Source: Limnephilus marmoratus (Eukaryota; Arthropoda; Insecta; Trichoptera; Limnephilidae). From it: 64,000 nucleotides of DNA. Below, one piece after another: positions 32,258 to 42,308 of the stretch (positions are counted from its first letter, which is position 1; each line of letters begins with the position of its first letter). Under the pieces are notes generated by a model. The model ran no database searches. It was not told the DNA's origin and saw nothing but the letters and a program-made list of their open reading frames with translations. A program made the translations under genes and the position numbers. The stretch lies in contig OU862928.1 of assembly GCA_917880885.1 (NCBI GenBank), positions 42,396,962 to 42,460,961 on the forward strand, in the 5' to 3' direction.

Positions 32258-32660
32258 ATTTTATTTATTTATTTGTTTGTTTACGCCTTGATGGCTTTTA
32301 CATATAAAATAAATTGTTCAGGAGCATTATAACAAGTATGCAGTATCATAAGTATATGGTAAATAAAATGATAAACAGAGCTAGAAAGATATAAGTAGGC
32401 TTAACATAAGTAGGTATTAATATTCGAGTAATTGTTTACAAAGGAGTTCAACCAGCGGATTCGTATTTGGGCTCACGCTACATTATATTCAATAATTATT
32501 GTCACAATATCACACAAAATGTGATTCCAAATATACTCGAAGCATACCGGTATTGCAGTGGTGTAAAACATTTTTAACGATGAATATAAAAGTAGGTAAT
32601 TTTCTTGTAATTAATTATTTTTATTTATATTTTTGAATGTAGCTATTACTTTGTGGTTAT
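32258..32660 (-). mobile_element. LINE 3' end inside PB-1
   Basis: The plus strand begins with T-rich ATTTATTTATTTG repeats and ACGCCTTGATGGC, the inverted form of the hairpin-plus-(AAATA)n end seen at 15945-15985. No coding part recognisable. Confidence 0.4.
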
Positions 32661-32669
32661 CCATTATAG

Positions 32670-32783
32670 AATAATGAAATAATTTTACTTTGTATAAACC
32701 ACTTATTTGATGTGCAAATCCGAAACCGGTCGGATTTGCACATCAAATAAGTGGTTTATACAAAGTAAAATTATTTCATTATT
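32670..32783. repeat. Perfect 53-bp palindrome
   Basis: Arms 32670-32722 and 32731-32783 are exact reverse complements with an 8-base loop, AAACCGGT. The junction reads CCGAAACCGGTCGG. Such a perfect inverted pair around a GAAAC core matches the arrangement at 38006-38146. Confidence 0.9.
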
Positions 32784-33048
32784 TTATTTTTATTTATTTA
32801 TTTTTTTAATTATATTTTTTTTTGCTATCATAAATGTACGTATGTTTGTTATTATTATGAAAAAGAAAAAAAAAGAAAAGGTACACAGTAATTACCTACG
32901 TAAATAAGGTACTATGAATGTAGTTATCATGAATGTAGTTACAGAGCAGTGGGTATTAAGTTTGTTACTGTTAACAATGTGAAACATTTAAGGATTTTTA
33001 CATTAGTTATTAGTTATTAGTTACCATGTAATACGACAAGAAGGCCTC

Positions 33049-33237
33049 TTGCATTCCATAATGGAGGGTATGACCGAGGGGACAAACTCTAGGGGACGCC
33101 CACGCCGAGAGTACCTGGAGGACCTGCTGGTGGACGTGCGCTGCTTATCATATGCAGACCTCAAAAGAGCCGCACAAGACAGGGAAGAATGGAAGAGGAA
33201 ACTAAAGAAAATTGCTGCAAACCAATCCCAGGATTGA
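33049..33237 (+). pseudogene. C-terminal tail of an RTE-like reverse transcriptase
   Basis: Sixty codons: SRGRPRREYLEDLLVDV, then LSYADLKRAAQDREEWKRKL and a short tail. GRPR-YL-D, Y-ELKR-A-DR-WR is the closing motif of RTE-like LINE proteins. Flanked by ~120-base direct repeats (about 32879-33003 and 33287-33410). An 84-base piece of this same element (from the AGCCGCACAAGACAGGG codons) sits in the BEL element at 40264-40347. Confidence 0.7.
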
Positions 33238-33930
33238 AACCAGAGAGAGACATTAGTTTGTTATTATCAGGAAAAAAATAAAATAAAGATACACAGCAAT
33301 TACATGTATGTATAAAGAAGTAAGTAGATACTATGAAAGTAGTTACAGAGCAATGGGTATTAAATTTGTTACTTTTAACAATCTGGTACATTTAAGGATT
33401 TTTGCATCTGCATACATATACGCTTTGTGAAAGAAGCGATGTTTTTATAAAAAAATATATCGACAGAGCAAGTTTCATTCCCCACACGATGCAATCTCTG
33501 AAGACAAGAGTTAAACATAAAATAAGTGCGAGAAGCAACTACGTTAAATGGAGCATGGAGTCTGGTGTTGTAATTGTTAGGTACTTGATAATTTATCATG
33601 TTCACAAGTTCAGGGCTATCCAAATATCCGTTGATAATTTTAAATAATAATAAAACATCACAGATTTATTGTTTATTATTATTATTTATTTTATTGTTAA
33701 CATCGTTCTAAAATAGTTTATGAAGTTTGGATTTGCGACATCTGTGATCATAATAGATAAAGCATTTCAATAGCCTCGTTTTAAAATAAATAGCTGGCCA
33801 AGGAAATGTTTTAAATAATTACAAAAATGTTTTACGAATGGTAGGAAAAATTGGTCTATTTTTAGACCGAAGTCAATCGCAGAAAAATAAAAGTGGTCCA
33901 TTTTTCGACCAAAATCGCTCAGAGTTTTGG

Positions 33931-34385
33931 TATTTAATCTTTTTATATTTAAATATTAGTATATTGTGTCATGTTACGAAAAATGTTTATGACTACATTG
34001 AAAGTCCGTTTTTCGATGACTGATCGTTGAATTAGATGTTGCATTTTAATTTGCAAGTTGTCCTCACAAGCGTTCGCTCAACTGAAATAAGCGTTCAGTG
34101 GGTGGGAATTCTGAGCATCCATTTTGGAAATTTCTCGCCCTCATTAAGAAAATCCTAATTTTAGTTTAGGGACATATAAACTGCTTATAGTGTTCGAGAG
34201 CCATTGAATGAACCTATATTTAATCGAGTATCCTACAATTTTAGGATTCACAAAAAAAAAATACGCGTGAATTCTACGTATTATTTATTTTAAAATTGAC
34301 GTACTTCTATTTGGTGCATACTTATCGTTTAAAATTTTGTCAGCTAGCTGTATTAGTTTCGGAAAATATTATTCGAGTGACAATA
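33931..34385. other. Diverged PB-1-like piece (about 34075-34330)
   Basis: AGCGTTCAGTGGG, TTTCTCGCCCTCATTAAGAA and GAGAGCCATTGAATGAACC follow the order of the PB-1 interior (TTTTTCGCCAACATT..., AAGCCAATGAATTAACC) at low similarity. No other feature. Confidence 0.35.
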
Positions 34386-34640
34386 TCTTACTAATATTAT
34401 AAACGCGAATGTTTGTATAATAAATGTATGAGTGTTTGCTACTCTTTCACGCAAAAACTACTGAATGGATTATAGTGAAACTTTACAATAATATAGCTCA
34501 TACATCAGAATAACACATAGGCTATAATTTATAAAGCTAGTTAGGAAGGGGAGGCGGGAGTGGAACGGGAAAGGTGATTCAGGGAGGAACAATGTATTTA
34601 TTTGAATATAGCATTGCAACGCATCCGGGGAACCGGCTAG
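34386..34640 (+). mobile_element. Helitron-like element, family H, short copy
   Basis: Starts A|TCTTACTAATATTATAAACG and ends GCATCCGGGGAACCGG-CTAG|T with a CCGG-GGAA-CCGG hairpin directly before the CTAG terminus. The subterminal CTACTCTTTCACGCAAAAAC block is conserved. Non-coding. Confidence 0.7.
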
Positions 34641-34671
34641 TGTGTAATATAACACGAATTTATTAATATAA

Positions 34672-35276
34672 CTAGCTGGTACCCGGCATACGTTGCTATG
34701 CCATATAAATTGTTTCTTTCGTGTCCTTTCCCATTCGTCTCGTTCCCCTTCCGGCCCCCCCCATTCCTCTCCCGCGTCCTCTTCCCCTCTCTCGTTTTCA
34801 CTCCGCCTCCTCCACCTTCCCTCTCCCCACTCCACTCCCCTCTCCACTCCCTTCCCCCGTTCCGCAAACCCCCCTCCCGAGTTCCCCTTCCCCTCCTCCC
34901 TCCCTGGTTTCCCTCCCTCACCCCTCCCGCGTTCCATAAATTAACTCCCGGTACATTTAGTTTTCAAACAGCTCGCGTACCACCTATTGCAATTTTTTTA
35001 TACAAATTTCATAATGCCAGAGCTCACCAGACAATAACGAACAAGACAAAAAAGAATTATCCAATTTGTTGAAGTAGTTCTGAAGATATGCGCGTACTTA
35101 CATATATTTCGGCGATTCATTTTTATACAAATTTCATAATGCCAGAGCTCACCTGTAATCTTATACAAACCTTGTCCCGACAATAACGAGTAAAACAAAA
35201 AAAGAATTATCCTATTTGGTGCAGTCGTTCGGCAGTTATGCGCATACATACATTTCGGCGATTCATTTTTATTTAT

Positions 35277-35281
<5 letters not shown>
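34672..35281 (-). mobile_element. Helitron-like element, family H relative, tail to tail with the previous copy
   Basis: On the minus strand it starts A|TCTATATAAATAAAAATG and ends GGCATAGCAACGTATGCCGG-GTACCAG-CTAG|T. GGCATA...TATGCC is a hairpin just before the end. An internal segment of ~130 bases (from GAATCGCCGAAAT to GCATTATGAAATTTGTATAA) is duplicated in tandem. Bases 34738-34925 are a C/T-rich block on the plus strand that creates long proline-rich artefact frames. Confidence 0.65.
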
Positions 35282-35310
<29 letters not shown>

Positions 35311-35337
35311 TATATAGATTTATATAGATAGATAGAT
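35281..35337. repeat. (ATAG)n microsatellite
   Basis: About eight ATAG/GATA units at 35281-35310, then imperfect units to 35337, abutting the 5' terminus of the Helitron-like element. Confidence 0.85.
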
Positions 35338-35420
35338 ATGCAAATGTGGTTAAGTGGGCATCGCGTTTGGGTCCCGCTCAGGCGTTCCGTGTTCGATTCG
35401 AGCAACGTTTTTGGCTTACT
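35338..35420 (+). repeat. tRNA-like SINE head
   Basis: ATGTGGTTAAGTGGGCATCG (A-box-like) and CCGTGTTCGATTCGAGC (B-box-like) about 38 bases apart. The acceptor arms do not pair, so this is a SINE head of an unidentified family. Confidence 0.45.
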
Positions 35421-35579
35421 GTGGTGGTAGTAGGAGATTTAAAATTTTTTTCGGGTTATGTTTGTAAGTCGGGAATGTTTTTCTTTCTTTTTAAAAAAAT
35501 AAATAAAATAAAACAAAAAAGGTTCTTTGTTTAAAACCACGTTATTTGATCTATACACGTCGAATGGTTGCGGATGATC

Positions 35580-36325
35580 TCAAACTTCATCAGGACAATA
35601 AACATATAAACTTAATTAATTACACTACAGGGGAGGATGATGAGGTAAACAATATAGAAAAAGAGAGTATATAAGAGAGGGAGAGACCTTCAGAGATAAG
35701 CTGGTAGAAGGATTGGAGAGGAGGGGGGGGGGTTAACACAAGTAGAAGGAGAATAACTTTAAAATCGAAATGCCTGTTAATTCTGTTCGTTTAAAATTTT
35801 GCAATTGTTTTACTTAATTTGGATATTTCAAGTATTAATTACGATATTTTAAGTTCAAAAATTTAATCTAAAGCGACAGTCCGATTTTTGAGTTGTTCCC
35901 TTTCTTTCCATATAACTCTTACTCTTCCCCCGTCCCTCCGCCAGCTTGATTCTCGGACGGTCTCTCCCCCTTTTTTTACGTTAGATCCACACAGGAGGCC
36001 CTGAGAAAAATAATTCCACACTGCTGTGTGGAAGGTCTTTTCAGAAAAAAGAAGGAGAGAATCCGGGGTCGGTGTATCTAAGAGTGGTGGATGTATGAAT
36101 CTATTCCTCACCACTGCGGTGCAAGGCAATGTTCCGAGACAGTCCTGCTGGAGAGGTCAAAAGATCTCCCTCAACCAGTCTCTCCCGATCCGGCCTGCCA
36201 CGCAGGCTCAACTCTCAAACCTCACCCCTCTCTTATATGCTTTCTCTTTCTCTTTTGATTACTTTTCAACTGTAATTCATTTTATATGTTTATTGTCCTG
36301 ATGAAGTTTGATAAGAGTATCGACC
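35580..36325. repeat. PLE-like inverted repeat around a SINE-A copy
   Basis: TCAAACTTCATCAGGACAAT (about 35589-35608) and its reverse complement ATTGTCCTGATGAAGTTTGA (about 36292-36311) are arms of at least 30 bases. The right arm continues to CGACCGAAACTG, that is, CTGATGA ... GAAAC. The block between holds purine-rich sequence (35630-35760) and a minus-strand SINE-A. Confidence 0.5.
35972..36208 (-). mobile_element. SINE-A, internally deleted
   Basis: The plus strand starts with a T run, ACGTTAGATCCACACAGGAG and GGCCCTGAG (3' hairpin region), then TGCTGTGTGGAAGGTC, the inverted CACTGCGGTGCAAGGC block and ends near CGGCCTGCCACGCAGG. Confidence 0.7.
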
Positions 36326-36478
36326 GAAACTGATTGACATATATAAATCAAGTAACCTTTTTAAAACAATGAACCTTTTCATTTGGGATACACTATTAAA
36401 TAAAATATCAAGCCGCGAGTGTTTGCCTTCATCGATAATTTAATGTAATACGTATCATATATATTCGTCATTATAATA

Positions 36479-36633
36479 CGAGCCACGTTCAGAAAGTAAG
36501 TGTACTATTGTTTTTTTTAAGTGTATTAGAAAAAAATTACAGGATATTATTGATCCACTTGTTGAATATTTTTACAAATAATCGCCAATCCGTTAAATGC
36601 ATGTGTGAGCCGTGGCACAAGTTTCTTTATGCC
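36479..36633 (-). pseudogene. mariner-like transposase, C-terminal end (split by BEL)
   Basis: On the minus strand: KKLVPRLTHAFNGLAIICKN, the usual C-terminus of mariner transposases (LV-RW-KCI...G-Y), then a stop and ~90 bases to a terminal sequence CCACGTTCAGAAAGTAAGTG next to TA. The codons continue directly from the block at 45007-45255 across the BEL insertion. The element is therefore one mariner with a BEL inside. Confidence 0.75.
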
Positions 36634-37227
36634 TGTTGGATGTTGTGTGTTGTGATTGTCCTATTTTATATTTAAATTCATGTAGCACTGAACATTTACT
36701 TATCATTTATTCTAATCTCGATGTGTAGAGCCCTTTATCTTAAACTTTCGCGTCTATGCCACCTCTTACTAAAATATCGCCATAAAATGTCTTGTCTAAA
36801 ATCTCCTTTGTCTGTGGCCGCGTGGAACTTTCTCTTTTGGTCTATAAATGGCGTGTCTTGTCATTCTTGAAAACATTCTACATTCTCATTCTTATTAACA
36901 GTCTCTATTGTTATTATCCTCGTCTAAACTCTGCTTGTTTAGCAAACCGTCTTTCACTTCTGTAAATTAATTAGTCTAAATTATTGTTGTCAGTCAAGTG
37001 TTCAGACAAAACCACTCTGTACAAATTATTCAAAAGAATAAACAGAATCAACATCCAGTATCACAACACAAGTGTTTTTTACTACAAAGGATTACCTCAA
37101 ACTACCTCAAACTCTCTCATCTCAATGTACGTTCCCTGGTGTGGAACTGAAGGACGCTAACAAAGGCAGCTCAGCCTTACAACCTGACTGCAGCTATCTT
37201 GAGAGAACTACACCTGGGAACTACGCA
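36634..37227 (+). repeat. BEL 5' LTR
   Basis: Starts TGTTGGATGTTG and ends ACTACGCA (TG...CA). Same length as the 3' LTR without gaps. Promoter and start of transcription would be here; no convincing TATA box was picked out. A frame at 37072-37353 reading out of the LTR is not a gene. Confidence 0.92.
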
Positions 37228-37245
37228 TGGTCCTTCTCCGGATTG
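37228..37245 (+). other. Putative primer binding site
   Basis: TGGTCCTTCTCCGGATTG begins directly after the LTR's terminal CA. TGG is the complement of the CCA end of a tRNA. Which tRNA was used could not be identified. Confidence 0.5.
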
Positions 37246-37390
37246 AATTGGCATCATCACAGGAAGCTACGCAGCATCATCACAGCAAGCCAAAAGTTAA
37301 GCCAAATCCTTATTTTCCTTCCCTTTCTGTGTAAAATTGTTGCCTTTCTCTAAGTCTCTGTACTCTTTGCGAATCTTTGATCATCTGATA

Positions 37391-37918
37391 ATGGCGGATA
37401 ATCTGAAAGCACTCATTGCTAGAAGGGGCCAGATTAAAGCGCTCATTACCAAGTTTCAGTCGGTATTAGATGACAATCAAACAGATCCGTCAATTATTCA
37501 AGCGCGATTAGAAAAAGTCGAACCTTTACATGATTTATTCATGGAAATCCAACTCCGAATAAGTATGTGTGACGAAGGTTCAGATCTCGCTTCGGATGAT
37601 GAAACCGATCGCTTCGAAGTTATGTATTTCAAAGCAATCACCCAAGCAAAATCGCGTCTGACGAACGATTTCAAAACCCAGTCACTTTAATCTCAATTAA
37701 ATCTTAATTCTAAAATGCAGATACCGATTTTAAAGCTACCTACATTCTCAGGTGCATTGTCTGATTGGACTTGCTTTGAAGAATCCTTCAAATCATTCAT
37801 TGAAACAAACAACGAATTATGTGAAATACAAAAAATTCACTATCTCAAATCTTCATTAACTGGAGAGGCTTCCAAATTACTAACATCTCTTAAAATCTCT
37901 TCCAACAACTACAGCATT
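37391..37918 (+). pseudogene. BEL gag-like region, N-terminal part
   Basis: From the Met of MADNLKALIARRGQIKALI (a better start than the upstream Met at 37337) the frame encodes an acidic, helical N-terminal region typical of BEL polyproteins. A TAA at 37688-37690 interrupts it, but the same frame continues with ILKLPTFSGALSDWTCFEES and LKSSLTGEASKLLTSL, the conserved BEL gag block (LPKFSG...W..F...F..L...L.G.A). It stops where foreign DNA was inserted at 37919. The product would form the particle core. Confidence 0.8.
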
Positions 37919-38005
37919 TATTTATTGTTATCAAGTTTAATTTGTAGAACTCCATTTTAATTTTAATTTTTTTTATTATATAATCAATAATATTATTATT
38001 AAATT

Positions 38006-38146
38006 AATAAAAACAGTTTATTTTTAAACAAGTTCTGTTGTGTAATTATTGTTACGCGTGACAGCTGTTTCGCCTTCTGAAGGCATTCTGTCACGCGTAA
38101 CAATAATTACACAGCAGAACTTGTTTAAAAATAAACTGTTTTTATT
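38006..38146. repeat. 59-bp inverted repeat with GAAAC loop
   Basis: Arms 38006-38064 and 38088-38146 are reverse complements with one mismatch. On the minus strand the loop reads CTTCAGAAGGCGAAACAG, again placing GAAAC after a short stem (CCTTC/GAAGG). Confidence 0.85.
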
Positions 38147-38154
38147 TATTTATT

Positions 38155-38835
38155 TATTTATTTATTTACGGACAAATAGTCCAATTAACAATATAACAAT
38201 AACACGAATAGAAAAAAAGAGAGATCACAATGAAAGGAGATTACATATAGATGAAGAGTATTGACTAAATACATATAATATAAAAGTTCATAGAGAAGAT
38301 AACTATAAGTAGCTTGAAGATGGATTTAAAAAGACTTTAAAAAACCACATTGCGTAACGACTGCCGAAAGTCATTTAGGCTTACACCAAAAAATTCAATG
38401 CTTTGATTTGCGTTGACAAGTGTCGACATTCTGGATAAAGGAGAATGATATCCATAATTAGTAGAATACTGATTGAGGAACAGCAATTCATTATTTCGGA
38501 GTCTACGGGAAGGAATGTTGAACTGGATGAGTTGTAACAAAGCAGGTGTGTCAGTAATACTGTTGATAATTTTGAAAATGCATATTAGATCAGAGTCCTT
38601 TCTACGTTTTTCTAAAGAGGAAATGTTTAAAGTTTGTTCAATTTCATCATACGAGTATTCTCCTCTATCAAGTCCTAACCTCCAAGCAATTCCTCGTAGG
38701 AAGCGATGTTGTACAGATTCGACGTAACAAATGTGGATAGCATAAAAAGGAGACCAAATGACACTAGCATATTCAAGGTGAGGGCGGACCAGCGAACAGT
38801 AAAGAGTTTTAAGTGTATTTATTTGTTTAAAGTCA
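38155..38835 (-). pseudogene. CR1/Jockey-like LINE fragment inside the BEL element
   Basis: On the minus strand: LKTLYCSLVRPHLEYASVIW, YVESVQHRFLRGIAWRL, then LEKRRKDSDLICIFKIIN and PSRRLRNNELLFLNQYSTNY, ending FFGVSLNDFRQSLRNVVF. This is the C-terminal region after the RT palm in CR1/Jockey-like LINEs. It is entered by 5' truncation at about 38835. The 3' end has a GGACTATTTGTCC hairpin and (AAATA)n (plus strand 38141-38180). One frame is open over most of the region (38337-38540 and beyond with a shift). It is a different family from LINE-A. Confidence 0.75.
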
Positions 38836-38895
38836 GAGGTAATTCAATAATAATATTATTGATTATATAATAAAAAAAATAAAAAATACAGCATT

Positions 38896-39801
38896 GCATG
38901 GAAATTATTAACAGATCGATACGCAAATAAACGTCTAATCATTCAAAATCACATTCAATCTATTTTTGACATTGCAACAAACTATAGTTGAATCTGCCAA
39001 AGAAATTCAATCTTTTTTAGATAAAATTTTAATTAATTTACGAGCTCTATTAAACTTAAATCTACCTACAGAACATTGGGACGCTTTACTAATTTAAATT
39101 TAACAGCTCGCGAATGGGAAAGGATTCCTATTCCAGAACCAAATTCTCATGTACATTCCACGGATACATTTATAAAGTTTTTAACTGATAAATCTCATAT
39201 GCTTCAATCTATTTCAAAGTCATCTGTAACATCTCATAAATCTGATAATAATAATAGCAAAAAACCAAATTTAACATTTGTAACATCTCAAAATTATTGT
39301 TGTAAGATTTGTTCTGGAAATCATAGTATGTATCAGTGCCCTAAGTTTCAAAAAATGACTGTTCAAGATAGAATAAACACGGTTAAGAGTTTACATTTGT
39401 GTTACAACTGTCTAGGACGAGGTCATGCTTACGAACAATGTCAAAGCAAAACACTTTGCAAAATTTGCAACAAAAAACATCACACTCTGTGTCACAAGGA
39501 AGTTCAAAGTGAATCTGAACAAAGTCCTATCATCTCCGCTACATCCATGGCAAATGAATCTCATGCATTACTATCTACTGTCGTCCTCAATGTGAAGAAT
39601 GCGCAAGGACATTTTATTCAAGCTCGAGCCTTGTTGGACCAAGGGAGTCAGTCTAATTTCATCACTAAAAATTTAGCTACGCAGTTAGGCGTTCAGCTAA
39701 CCAAGTCTAATAGTTCAATTATTGGAATAACCGGTGAATCATTTAACAGTAATTTCAAAACCAATATTACCATTGCTTCTAGAATTAACAAACTTTTGTA
39801 A
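38896..39801 (+). pseudogene. BEL gag C-terminal half, zinc knuckles and protease
   Basis: Continues gag after the insertion, with frame changes near 38980 and 39080; open from 39076. Three Cys/His motifs follow: CCKICSGNHSMYQC, CYNCLGRGHAYEQC and CKICNKKHHTLCH (about 39300-39495), which would bind RNA. Then comes the aspartic protease: ARALLDQGSQSNFITKNLA (about 39628-39684), with DQG where many retroelements have DSG or DTG. The frame stops at 39799-39801 through a one-base shift. The next block continues in another frame. Confidence 0.85.
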
Positions 39802-39802
39802 A

Positions 39803-40263
39803 AAATTTATCTTGCATTTGTTTAAATGAAATTACTCCAAACATTCCAGCACACAAGATCACCAGCAAGGCCGCAGCTACGATTCCATCACATATGATGA
39901 ACATTCCAGCACACAAGATCACCAGCAAGGCCGCAGCTACGATTCCATCACATATGATGCTAGCAGACCCAACCTATCATCAACCTGCATCAGTCGACAT
40001 CCTTCTTGGCTGCGACATGTTCTGGAGTTGCCTAGAACGCAAGCGAACACATGTACTTGGAACGCAACTTCAACAAACCGCTTTCGGCTGGGTAATTACA
40101 CACACCGACACACCAGCTGACAAAGGTATTTCATTATTTTCCATTAAAGACAACAATGCCTTGCATGATCTCATGACTAAATTCTGGCATTTGGAAGAAA
40201 ACCTTTCTCATCCACTTCAGTCTTTGGAAGAAAAGGAAAAGGATACATATTCCATAAATGAAG
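39803..40263 (+). pseudogene. BEL protease-RT linker
   Basis: After the frameshift the polyprotein continues (NLSCICLNEITP..., HQPASVDILLGCDMFWSCLE, GTQLQQTAFGWVITH), matching the conserved D-LIG-D-F and T-FGW-I-G blocks of BEL proteins, up to the foreign 84 bases at 40264. It includes the duplicated 60 bases at 39840-39959, which add 20 codons in frame. Confidence 0.75.
39840..39959 (+). repeat. 60-bp tandem duplication in BEL pol
   Basis: Two consecutive 60-base units (from AACATTCCAGCACACAAG) are identical throughout except at the boundary base. The period is a multiple of three. Near-identity indicates a very recent slippage or duplication event. Confidence 0.95.
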
Positions 40264-40347
40264 AGCCGCACAAGACAGGGAAGAATGGAAGACGAAACTA
40301 AAGAAAATTGCTCCAAACCAATCCCAGGATTGAAACCAGAGAGAGAG
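40264..40347 (+). mobile_element. 84-bp RTE-like 3' fragment inserted in BEL pol
   Basis: AGCCGCACAAGACAGGGAAG to AACCAGAGAGAG matches 33164-33247 with two or three differences. AAATGAAG is present at both sides (40256-40263 and 40348-40355), an 8-base target duplication. It is an extremely 5'-truncated non-LTR insertion and breaks the BEL reading frame. Confidence 0.85.
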
Positions 40348-40355
40348 AAATGAAG

Positions 40356-41263
40356 ATGGTAGATTTGTCGTGGAGCTTCCGCTCAAAGGAAACCCACAAG
40401 ACTTGGGTTCGTCACTCAACACAGCTACAAAACGATGGCACTCCGTTGAACGGAAACTCTCAAAATCACCACCCTTACAATTGCAATATTCTGACTTTAT
40501 GAATGAATATATTCAACTAAACCACATGTCTGAAATATCTATTAACGACAACAATGCATCCACTAATCATCATTTCTACTTACCTCACCATTCTATTCTA
40601 CGTGAATACAGTGAAACCACAAAACTAAGGGTCGTGTTTGATGGATCTGCGAAAACATTCTCAGCTCTCTCTCTAAATGACATTCTTATGGTTGGACCGA
40701 CCATTCAAGATGATCTACTCTCAATAATTCTACGTTTCAGAACTTACAGATATGTAATATCTGCGGACATTGAAAAAATGTACCGTCAGATCTTAATAAC
40801 CCCTAAACATCGTGATTTGCAAAGAATTGTTTGGTCAAACCCTTCTTCAAACAAATCATCTCATTTCAGACTCAACACAATTACATGCGGTACAGCATCA
40901 GCTCCGTACTTAGCGACAAGATGTCTACGGCAACTTGCTCTGGATACCCAAGAATCTTCGCTAGACGCAAGTCAGCGCATCATGCATGACTTCTATGTAG
41001 ACGATCTCCTCACAGGAAGTAATGATTTTGAGACAGTGCTAAAACTCAAGTATAGTATAAATTCTATATTAAAATCTGCCTGTATGAATTTACAAAAATG
41101 GAAATCCAATGCCGCTAATCTCATCTCGGATGAAACTTCCCTAAATCAGTCTGTCGATTCGACATTACTGGGAAAATCCGAAACCTCCAAAACACTTGGT
41201 CTGAGTTGGAATTCTACTCTGGATACACTTAGATATCAACATAATACAGCATCTGTCAATTGA
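40356..41263 (+). pseudogene. BEL reverse transcriptase
   Basis: The frame is open from the foreign insert to a TGA at 41261-41263. Signatures in order: ELPLKGNPQDLGSSLNTATK (entry block), TTKLRVVFDGSAKTFSALSL (RT motif 1-2), YRYVISADIEKMYRQILI (first catalytic Asp, about 40750-40800), FRLNTITCGTASAPYLA and DFYVDDLLTG (YVDD active site, about 40990-41020). It would copy the element RNA into DNA in the particle. All three expected Asp residues are present. Two in-frame stops (41261 and about 41289) separate it from the RNase H block. Confidence 0.9.
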
Positions 41264-41314
41264 TCTATTACAAAAGAAGAAATTTATAGATAGAATAGAA
41301 ATATTAGAAATCTC

Positions 41315-41905
41315 TTGTCACAAATAGCAAAACTATTTGACCCTCTAGGTCTCATTGCTCCAATAAATATCACTGCAAAATTGTTCATTCAGGATCTATG
41401 GCAATTAAAAATTGACTGGGACTCCGACATTCCAAGTCATATTAAACACTCATGGCTCAACTTTCAACATCAGTTGAAAGATATTAATCTACTCTCGGTA
41501 CCTAGACATGTACCTACTATTAAAGAATATTCAGAATTACACGGATTCTGCGATGCTTCGGAACGCGCATACGGAGCATGCATCTTCGTGCGAACTCTTG
41601 AGAATGGTATCTGGATCTGCAGATTGCTATGCGCACGCTCAAGAGTAGCGCCTCTCAAAACCATCTCATTACCCAGGTTAGAACTGTCGGGAGCGCTGTT
41701 ATTATCACAACTCATGAAGAAAGTAACAGACTCACTGGCATTTCAAGGATCCTCAACTTACTGGTGCGATTCTACAATAACTCTCGCATGGTTCGCCGCA
41801 TCGCCCGCACGTTGGAAAACCTTTGTCGCCAACCGCGTGTCTGAGATTCAGGACAAAACCTCGCAGGGACAATCATCCAAAGCGAGATCTGAACCAAAGA
41901 TCTGA
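41315..41905 (+). pseudogene. BEL RT connection and RNase H
   Basis: Same frame as the RT. It starts with SQIAKLFDPLGLIAPINITA (strongly conserved BEL connection), then the RNase H residues: Asp in LHGFCDASERAYGACIF (about 41541-41590), Glu in LPRLELSGALLL (about 41670-41705), and Asp in YWCDSTITLAWF (about 41760-41795). It would remove the RNA strand. The frame ends at 41905 in sequence with no BEL match, shortly before the inverted duplication. Confidence 0.88.
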
Positions 41906-41915
41906 ACCTGAAGAT

Positions 41916-42308
41916 CGATCTAAGATATCAGTGTCATGTACTTGCGTTATTAACGCTTGAGTAGTGTTTTTTTGTTCCGGAAGTTCTGGTGAATCTGTGA
42001 TAACAGTAGTTGGCCAATGTGTTTCATCTTGAGATAGCCACAAAGGACCATTCTACCAGAGGTTGCAAGATGCGAGATCATTTGGAGACATATTTCAACC
42101 AAACAAACCCCGCTGATCTCATATCTAGAGGAGTGTCTCCAAATGATCTCGCATCTTGCAACCTCTGGTGGAATGGTCCTTTGTGGCTATCTCAAGATGA
42201 AACACATTGGCCAACTACTGTTATCACAGATTCGCCAGAACTTCCGGAACAAAAAAACACTACTCAAGCGTTAATAACGCAAGTACATGACACTGATATC
42301 TTTGATCG
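41916..42308. repeat. 175-bp inverted duplication inside BEL pol
   Basis: The arm 41916-42090 is the reverse complement of 42134-42308, with few mismatches and a 43-base spacer. The right arm is the normal coding strand of BEL pol (SPNDLASCNLWWNGPLWLSQ). The left arm is an inverted copy placed upstream of it, so the RNA would fold into a long hairpin. Confidence 0.9.

Larger units (their letters stand above)
31848..33930. mobile_element. PB-1 MITE, copy 2, with 1.4-kb insertion
   Basis: The left end TTAA-CCACTGGAGCG (31844-31858) is intact. Sequence follows copy 1 to about 32257 and resumes at about 33691 (TTAACATCGTTCTAAAATAG). ATTTATTTT words at both junctions may be the target duplication. 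The right inverted repeat is decayed (CGCTCAGAG). Confidence 0.7.
37919..38886. mobile_element. Composite insertion in BEL gag
   Basis: TACAGCATT occurs on both sides (37910-37918 and 38887-38895), a 9-base duplication. Its outer portions (37961-38000 and 38838-38880) are inverted copies of ATTATATAATCAATAATATT-type sequence. Inside are a 59-base inverted repeat (38006-38146) and a minus-strand LINE fragment (38155-38835). Confidence 0.75.

Noticed and set aside
37072..37353. Open frame at the 5' LTR edge (and the matching 44846-45124)
   Set aside because: The same frame occurs in both LTRs and has no gag-like content. It is read-through of LTR sequence.
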